NCBI GenBank assembly: GCA_025617745.1
Contig: CM046863.1
Coordinates: forward strand, 58,231,585-58,295,584
Direction of reading: 5' to 3'
Length of the DNA: 64,000 nucleotides
Source: Heliocidaris erythrogramma
Taxonomy: Eukaryota > Echinodermata > Echinoidea > Camarodonta > Echinometridae
How positions within the stretch are numbered: position 1 is the stretch's first letter; each line of letters begins with the position of its first letter. Positions 58,013 through 64,000 of this stretch are shown here, piece by piece. The position numbers and the translations under genes were made by a program. Below the pieces are notes generated by a model that did not search any database, was not told the origin of the DNA, and was given only the letters and a program-made list of their open reading frames with translations.

Positions 58013-58890
58013 GCAGCTTTCTATCGCCAGACCGAACGTCAAGCTACTACGAGTGACGTCATATTTTGCCACTGCGCATGCCCGAAGGCTTGCTCTCACG
58101 TCGCCTTCCAATTCTGACGACGGGAGTTGGGGGAAATTTAACTGATTCCGCGTTGTGGTGAAAACGACAACGTGAGTGCAATTTCTTCGTCCCTCACTGC
58201 CACCAAACAATCGGTATAGGTAGGTCTATTTTGCTTTTTCTACTTCTTTCATCACAAAATAGATTTTTGAGAGAGCTTAAAATATAAATCAATCATCATG
58301 CGATCATATTTTTCATGAAATCGTTTCTCAGATCATTAAAATTTGAGTGAAAGTTTTGAATCTCCATGATAGCCTAATTCTCATTTCCCAGCGGAAATCG
58401 ACAAGGCTGGCGGCCGTGGCTGGCGGGCGACCCGTCGGGCGAGTAGCCTGTAGGCTGAGTGTAGCCAATATTGTTTTAGCTATCGGTATAAGCGCTGGTA
58501 TTTGCCAAAATAACTCGCAAAACTCGTTTATGAACATTGGTACGATTAATTGTTGTGTTTATGGGCATGTCTAAGAAATTACTAGTCTAGTGACAAACAC
58601 TGTCAGCATATCGCAGACATATCCAAATGTCAACATCTCTCCAACTCTGTGTAAGTTAAGCCTGCGCCTGAAGTTAGCCATTTTGGATTTAGCGCGCGAT
58701 GTAAATTTGGTCACCCGAGGCCGGTAGCTAGCTAGCGCTGATCTGAACATTTGGTCACGTGATATCGCCGAAGCCCTCGTAGTGTGAAAATCGAAAGTGC
58801 TTCTGCCAGAGAACGAACGAGCTCTGCACAACCTCGATACGCTCCAGTTAACTCGTAGTAGCTGACGTTCGGTCTGATGTTAGAAAGCTC
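58013..58890. mobile_element. Element with ~45-bp inverted ends and GC-rich interior
   Basis: GCAGCTTTCTAT..CCAGACCGAACGTC (58013-58040, continuing to 58056) is repeated inverted at 58848-58890. The interior (58380-58480, 58640-58830) is richer in GC and CpG than the surroundings. TAATA-like words flank both sides, but the duplication is not certain. It could instead be a CpG-rich promoter region; no exon was identified. Confidence 0.6.
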
Positions 58891-59019
58891 CGTAATATTG
58901 TAGGGCAGTGTCGATTTCCTATGAGACGGATGCTTCTTGTTGAATTTTATTATAAGTGAATGAAAATTGATGCTTTATGAGATATAAAAAAATGTGTATA
59001 TTCCAGAAGCCAGGGGGTC

Positions 59020-59425
59020 AACCTAGCTGAAAAGGAAACCAATTTTCATGTGCATGAATATAAAGAGCGCATAGTCCCCATATAACGAATTGACCGTTTG
59101 GCATGTTCTATGTGGTGGGCGTGGCCAGGGAGAGGTCACAATGGGGTCGAAATTTTGAGGTAGATCAGCTGGAAAGAAAACCCTAAGAAACCTACATGAC
59201 AAGATTCGCCATGTAGTCCTAAGGTACATGAATGGGCACTGCCAGGCGTTTTAAGTGATGGGGTGTACGCCAGACGCCCCCAAAGTTGTCAAAAAAAAAA
59301 TGAGCTCGATCAGCTGGAAAGGAAATCCGATGAAACCAATTGTAAATTGTTCGGCAGAATCCAAATATACAAAAATGACTACTGTCTGACGATTTAAGTG
59401 GTGATGCCTGCCAGACGCCCCCCCC

Positions 59426-59456
<31 letters not shown>

Positions 59457-59600
59457 ATAATTAAGCTTGTTCAGCTAGAAAGGAAACCTTATGAAACCAG
59501 TGGGAAATTACTCGTCTAAACATACACAAATGACCGCTACCATGCAGACGTTTTAAGTGGTGGAGAGACGCCCCAGACGCCCCTTATCATTATATAGGCC
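59020..59600 (+). repeat. ~150-bp tandem repeat, about four units
   Basis: The words agctgaaaaggaaacc (59026), cagctggaaagaaaacc (59167), cagctggaaaggaaatcc (59311) and cagctagaaaggaaacc (59474) mark the units; later units also share cgttttaagtg(g/a)tg and cagacgccccc. A 28-nt C tract (59429-59456) sits at the end of unit three. Confidence 0.82.
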
Positions 59601-59639
59601 TACACCCATCCTCCTCCTCCCCATACATTGAGCGAGATC

Positions 59640-60163
59640 AGGCGGCTGTTCCACTGCTGAAGCACTGCCTAAGCACGGCTAACCACGTCCAGCCACGTCC
59701 AGCCACGTTTAAGGCTAAAAAAACTACGCGGAAAAATCAATTTGTCAGTGATAAGCCGGTAAACACACGCTATTTCCCGCTATTGATACCAACGCGTAAC
59801 ACCCGTCCGATGACCGTGCTCTGCCCGTGACAGACCGCTAAACTTTCGCGTCTTACCGCGTCTCCCCAAGTTTTAATCACTGCCGGAACACGGATTATCA
59901 CGTGTGTTTCACGTGTGTTGCACGTCTTTACCACGTGTGCCGCCCGTGGTTGTCCGTGGGCTAAATTTTGAGCAGTTCAAAACTTTTTGCCGCGTCCGAC
60001 GCCCTCCGATTTTTCCCCGCGTCCTGCCACGTCTATAAATCGACCGTAGCTCGTCTTAAACTCGAAATCAACGCGAACAACATCGTCTGCTTCACGGGAG
60101 ACCACCTTTTTGACGTGTTTTGGCCGTGATTAAGCCGTAAAGCGCTGAGTGACCGGGGCTTTA
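59640..60163. mobile_element. Element with TAAAGCCCCGGTCACT right end and CACGT-rich interior
   Basis: The right end, read as complement, is TAAAGCCCCGGTCACTCAGC, like the element at 19311-21448. CACGT, CCGTG and GCCACGTCC words recur densely in both orientations (59675-60130), and the region is much GC-richer than its neighbours. The left end is not found, so the start given is only where the composition changes. Confidence 0.65.
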
Positions 60164-62330
60164 GGAATAACATTTCCAAGTTGATCTCATGTTCTTTTTT
60201 TCGCATAACGATTTGATTAAAATCAAACACTTCCCTGTGTATGTAATTTTGCCTTTTAAAAATATGACCATTTTCAGTCCATAGCTGCACTGTTAGAACG
60301 TTGATTAAAATTTTTAATCTTGTTGGTTAAAATTTTAATCAACCGAGGATTACCAGGTGAACCACACATTTGTAGGTTAAAACTTTAATCAACGGCCTGT
60401 TGATTAAAGTTTAACCTGTGGTCGATTAAAAGTTTTAATCATTTGTTGGTTAATCGTATTTTGCTCAACGTTGGTTAAATTGGTGTTGATTAAACCTAAA
60501 CAAATTGTTGGTTAAATATTTAACCATTTGTTGGTTAGATTTATTTGATGAGAAACTCCCCGGAGAAACTCTTTTCATATCTGTAATTGTTGTCTAGCTA
60601 GCCTTATAAAGAAATAGATCTACTCAGTGATCTACATTCAGCGGTTTGGTAAGTTCGACCTGCTCAGACCTGGACTAGACTTGACTAAGCCAGGCCCACC
60701 GGTAGACTACACCTACGCCTACATTGGTGCTTATATCTTTTTCTCAAAAAACTGTCCAAGTTTCAGTGTTTGTCATATTGCCCTGACCTCGAAATATGGA
60801 CATGCGCGAAGTTGAACACTACCATAGGCGCAGTCAGTAGATCTACCAGTGAGCCTGGCTTAGCCAGGTCTAGTCCAGATCGAGCAGGTCGAACTTGCTC
60901 CCAAGCCGTTTAAATTAGAAAGAAAGAGCACACTGTAGATCTATTTCTTCCCAAGATTAAGCTAGACAACAATCACATATATGAAGAAGAGTTTCTCACC
61001 TTCAAACACGCCGACAAACTCTTTGAAAGTCCCCAATCATTCAGCGACTTGAATGACAATGCCTTCCACATGTCCATTTTTATCGCAAACAATTTCTGTG
61101 ATAGATTTGTGCGCAGCGAATTTGTTCCAAATCCATATGCGCATGCGCTGTTCGGTCACGCGATTAGTATTTTAATCAACTATGATCAAACTTTTAACCA
61201 ACAAAAAGATAAAGTGTCTTGACAGTTAGCACTATCAGTTTGGCGGGAAAGCAGAGAACACTGTTTTAATCAATGCTGTTTACAAAGTAACCATAAAAAC
61301 AATAATTTTAATTAACAATTTTTTTTACCCACGCAAGATTAAAAGTCATTTTTAACCAACATTCATTTTATAACCAATGTTGAGCGATTTTTAATCAACA
61401 TTTTTTTAATCCGTAGTTTTTTAATACATGTTTTAACAGTGTGACTTATTTCTTTATTGATGTTATTTTGTTTTTCCAAATTTAAAAAGAATTTAGGTTT
61501 TTCGTCAACCTGCATCTTCTTTATCCGAGATCGAATTGCTATTCCTTTATTTGTTTTTAAACGAAAACCTTCATATTCTGATTTTATTTTATTAATTTCC
61601 ATTAATATAAAGGTCTTATCATGAAATATTTTCAAATTTATTTTCTAAATCCTTTTCCCTGTTCACACTTTGTTTTTGTTTTTTGTTTTTTGTTGCGGAG
61701 GCACATGATATTGCCTATTCTCGTATTATTATCGTTAAAATTTCGAAAAAATTTTTGCATTAAACAGAATAGTATCTTTTAACGTTTTCTTAAATTGTTA
61801 AACAAAACTTTCGTTTTTTAACAAGGAATTATCAAATTTCCAAAACTAGGCACCCGTTTTATCTGATTCAGACTGAGACTTAAACGAATTAAGAAGTTAT
61901 CTGTTCGATAACCCGAGAGAATATCAATTTTGTGCATGGATAAAAGAGGTTCTGAAGATATCAAAAAGAAGTCTAATCTACTCTGTTTAAAAGGGGTAGG
62001 TTGCCACATGTATAATATGTTTTATCTCAAAATCTGATTATTCAAGGATCGCATACATCTACTTCATTCTTGTGGGTTATTAACTTGCAAATCGTTAAAT
62101 GTTTCAAGGGTTGAATTTTGTACTAAATTCCAGTCCAAACACGCAATAGCATGTGGATTTTAAAAATCTATTATAATTTGTTGAAGATCAGCAAAAAATG
62201 ATGGGCTGTCCGTTTTCGGGCCATACGACGACGCGATAGTAATATCATATTCGTACAACGTTATATCTAAAATCACAAAGTTCCCTTTATTGTCTACTTT
62301 AAGCATATTTATATTTACCGGGAGAGTGTT
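60164..62330 (-). pseudogene. L1-like LINE ORF2 remnant, broken by two elements
   Basis: Reading right to left, it shows the late part of an AP endonuclease (DNKGNFVILDITLYEYDITI, then SYGPKTDSPSFFADLQ at 62300-62160; QSRLDFFLISSEPLL and DILSGYRTDNFLIRLSL at 61990-61860), then the linker before the RT (GIAIRSRIKKM..DEKPKFFLNLEKQNNINKEIS at 61560-61444). At that point the element 60288-61441 is inserted, and the frame resumes at 60287 with QLWTENGHIFKRQNYIHREV. The RT domain itself is not seen; the left side is cut by the element ending at 60163. Frameshifts occur near 61640-61810 and 62010-62160. Confidence 0.8.
60288..61441. mobile_element. CACTGT-ended foldback with GATTAA motifs, copy 2
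   Basis: The same element as 55056-56397, very similar along its length, including the inner palindrome, but with fewer internal repeat units (1154 bp). TG flanks both sides (60286-60287, 61442-61443). It interrupts the L1-like ORF; removal of the element and one TG gives a continuous frame, which fixes both ends to the base. Confidence 0.92.
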
Positions 62331-63265
62331 CTGAAAAACGCTACACACGACGTTCGCACATACGTTGTGAGAACTACGCAACAACTGCGCACAGATGGTT
62401 TACGGCTCCATTGTCGCAATACATTCTGAGAAGAACTTCTTTGAACGCTGCATGGACGTTGCCATTGTTTCGGCATTCGCATCCTTTCGGAATCGTTCGC
62501 GAAAAACCCACCTCTACCCATATCCTGTAATGCAATGCGCAAAATGGCTCGTAAGGCTCAGATGTATTTTTTTCTCTCTGTTTTCCTTTTCCTTATGTGT
62601 TTCTGCCTTTTTAGTATTCATAACCCTTACGTCAAATACGGACGAACGACCAATAAGAGGCTAGGAAAATCACAGGACCGTACGACCTTGCTGTGCGTAG
62701 CTTAAGTAACAATCAGTAAATTTAACGCTAAACTGTTATAACTCTTACGCAGCAATTTACTACACTGCTGGTGTTAAGGTTCAGGAACCTTATAATTATG
62801 AAGTTGCAAACATTTTCAATAACTACTTTTTTTCAGACTTTCTATCCCTCCATAGGCTATTTTATTGAGGTAATAATTTTACAATTCAATGAGCCTGATA
62901 TTTTAAACTGAAGTAAAACAAATCTCTCATTTCCGTTTAACAAAAAAAGATCGAATTGACTGCCATTGAGTATAAAAAATGTTATACAGTGCATCCTAAG
63001 GGTTATTGTGACCACACTATGCACTCTATGACAATAATTATCTATTTCCCCAAACTACATTAAGTATTTTGCTTTTAAATGATACCTTGATGACATCCAA
63101 CCTTACATGCTTTACCGAGCAGCAGCATTTTGAAAATGACATAAAACTCAGTTGTGCCAGATTTGGGCAAAAACGTGAAAATATTAGTATCACATGCGAA
63201 CATGACACAAGGGAAATAGAGCGAAAAAGCGGGACAAGTGAGAGAAAACAGCCTAAGAAGGCGTT
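62331..63265. other. Unassigned
   Basis: The plus-strand ORF 62395-62664 overlaps minus-strand ORFs and shows no domain. No repeat was recognised. Confidence 0.4.
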
Positions 63266-63740
63266 TACGAGCCGTTATCTTTTTCTTAAAATTTGTTAAA
63301 ACGTCAAGGTTTTCGTGCTTCACGCGGGAAGGGGAAATCCCTCCCTGCACCCACCCCTGTTACATACTCTTCAGCACTGCGTCCAAATAAATTGAAAAGC
63401 AGTCAGGGTATCGAACTATAACCTTCCGCATGTAACAAAATGTTTGCTACGAGCCGTTATCTTTCTCTCAAATTAATTTTGCCAAAACGTCAGAGCTTTC
63501 GCGATTCTTCCCCCTCCCTGCACCCAGTTACATACAGTGCAATATTGCGTCCAAATAATTGAAAAGCAGACCGGGTGTCGATCTAACTTTCCGCTTAAAA
63601 ACAGGTGCTACGAGCCGGTTTTTTTTCTTTTCTCTCAAATTTGCTATAAAACTTAAGAAACTCCCCCGTCCCTGCGGTCATTCACCACATTACGTGCTAC
63701 GTAACAACGTCCACAAAAAGCGTCGAAAAGGGTCTGTTTT
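63266..63740 (+). repeat. ~160-180-bp tandem repeat, three units
   Basis: Units starting near tacgagccgttatctttctc (63266, 63448, 63609) share ctcccctccctgcaccc, catactgcgtccaaata and aattgaaaagcag. Unit three is the most diverged. Confidence 0.8.
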
Positions 63741-64000
63741 CAGCCTCTAGGCGTTTTCTTTTAAAAAGGGATGTTTTTCAGCTTCAATGCAATTAAGAGT
63801 ACTAAATAAAATTCGGTCTGCGACATTTAGGGTACTAATTGCATGATCACGAGAACGTTGTTGATATGAATAACACCGATTGGTGATTTGGATTACATGT
63901 ATTTGCAAACAAATTAAATATGATATCACTAAAAGCTTATCTGTTTGTACTCGAAAAGCGTTATTTTGTTGTTTTCCTGCTTCATAGGAGTTATTCATTT
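63741..64000. other. Unassigned window end
   Basis: AT-rich. The 83-codon minus ORF (63747-63998) has no recognisable domain. Confidence 0.35.

Noticed and set aside
57806-58210. 134-codon minus-strand ORF
   Set aside because: No recognisable domain, overlaps plus-strand ORFs and the inverted end of an element.

Overview
This window reads as non-coding, repeat-dense DNA from an animal nuclear genome. It has about 38% GC by eye, very short ORFs, consensus splice sites, many long poly-G/poly-C tracts and trinucleotide arrays, CR1/L2-type and L1-type LINE remnants, a tRNA-derived SINE and many palindromic DNA-transposon relics. A Death-domain exon and telomere-like CCCTAA strings fit a marine invertebrate deuterostome, with an echinoderm as my best guess; the species cannot be fixed from the sequence. 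There are no bacterial features and no CRISPR array. I see no tRNA or rRNA gene apart from the tRNA-like head of the SINE.

Layout. 1-12.3 kb holds two near-identical tandem copies of a ~5 kb repeat block, called R1 here. The first is interrupted by a 5'-truncated LINE with a clean 8-bp target duplication, the second by a ~0.6 kb insert that starts with telomere-like sequence. Diverged or partial R1 copies recur at 13.9-15.1, 16.0-17.7, 22.8-23.3, 36.9-38.2, 39.5-40.6 and 48.8-51.5 kb. Because R1 is repeated, several insertions have an empty site inside the window, so their ends and target duplications can be read directly. 19.3-21.4 kb is an element inside an element. 23.4-24.5 kb holds an inverted-repeat element and a cluster of GACTAA motifs. 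26.2-35.0 kb is bounded by inverted arms of about 1.4 kb whose spacer contains a tRNA-SINE and several MITEs. 40.7-45.8 kb is low-complexity DNA: TAG arrays, a purine-only minisatellite, a tandem duplication and a foldback. 47.3-51.5 kb contains a MITE inside a larger element and an R1 copy carrying a hammerhead-ribozyme-like motif. 54.7-57.0 kb and 59-62.3 kb are further nested elements, the latter breaking an L1-like LINE. 63.3-63.7 kb is a short tandem array.

Genes. Only two loci look like real gene fragments. One is a Death-domain exon at 52.1 kb on the plus strand, with a phase-compatible 66-nt exon at 53.7 kb and a broken duplicate of that exon between them. The other is a terminal coding exon at 35.4-35.6 kb on the minus strand, from an uncharacterised family. 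Everything else that is open is mobile-element debris or low complexity.

Most notable: (i) five elements with CACT[G/C]T ends and 2-bp TA or TG duplications, each packed with its own reiterated 6-9 bp motif; for one of them, removing the element and one TG restores the reading frame of an L1-like ORF. (ii) A complete minimal hammerhead ribozyme motif at 49.55 kb. (iii) Five TTAA-flanked palindromic elements, three with empty sites in this window. (iv) A SINE whose 3' tail matches the tail of a LINE in the same window.
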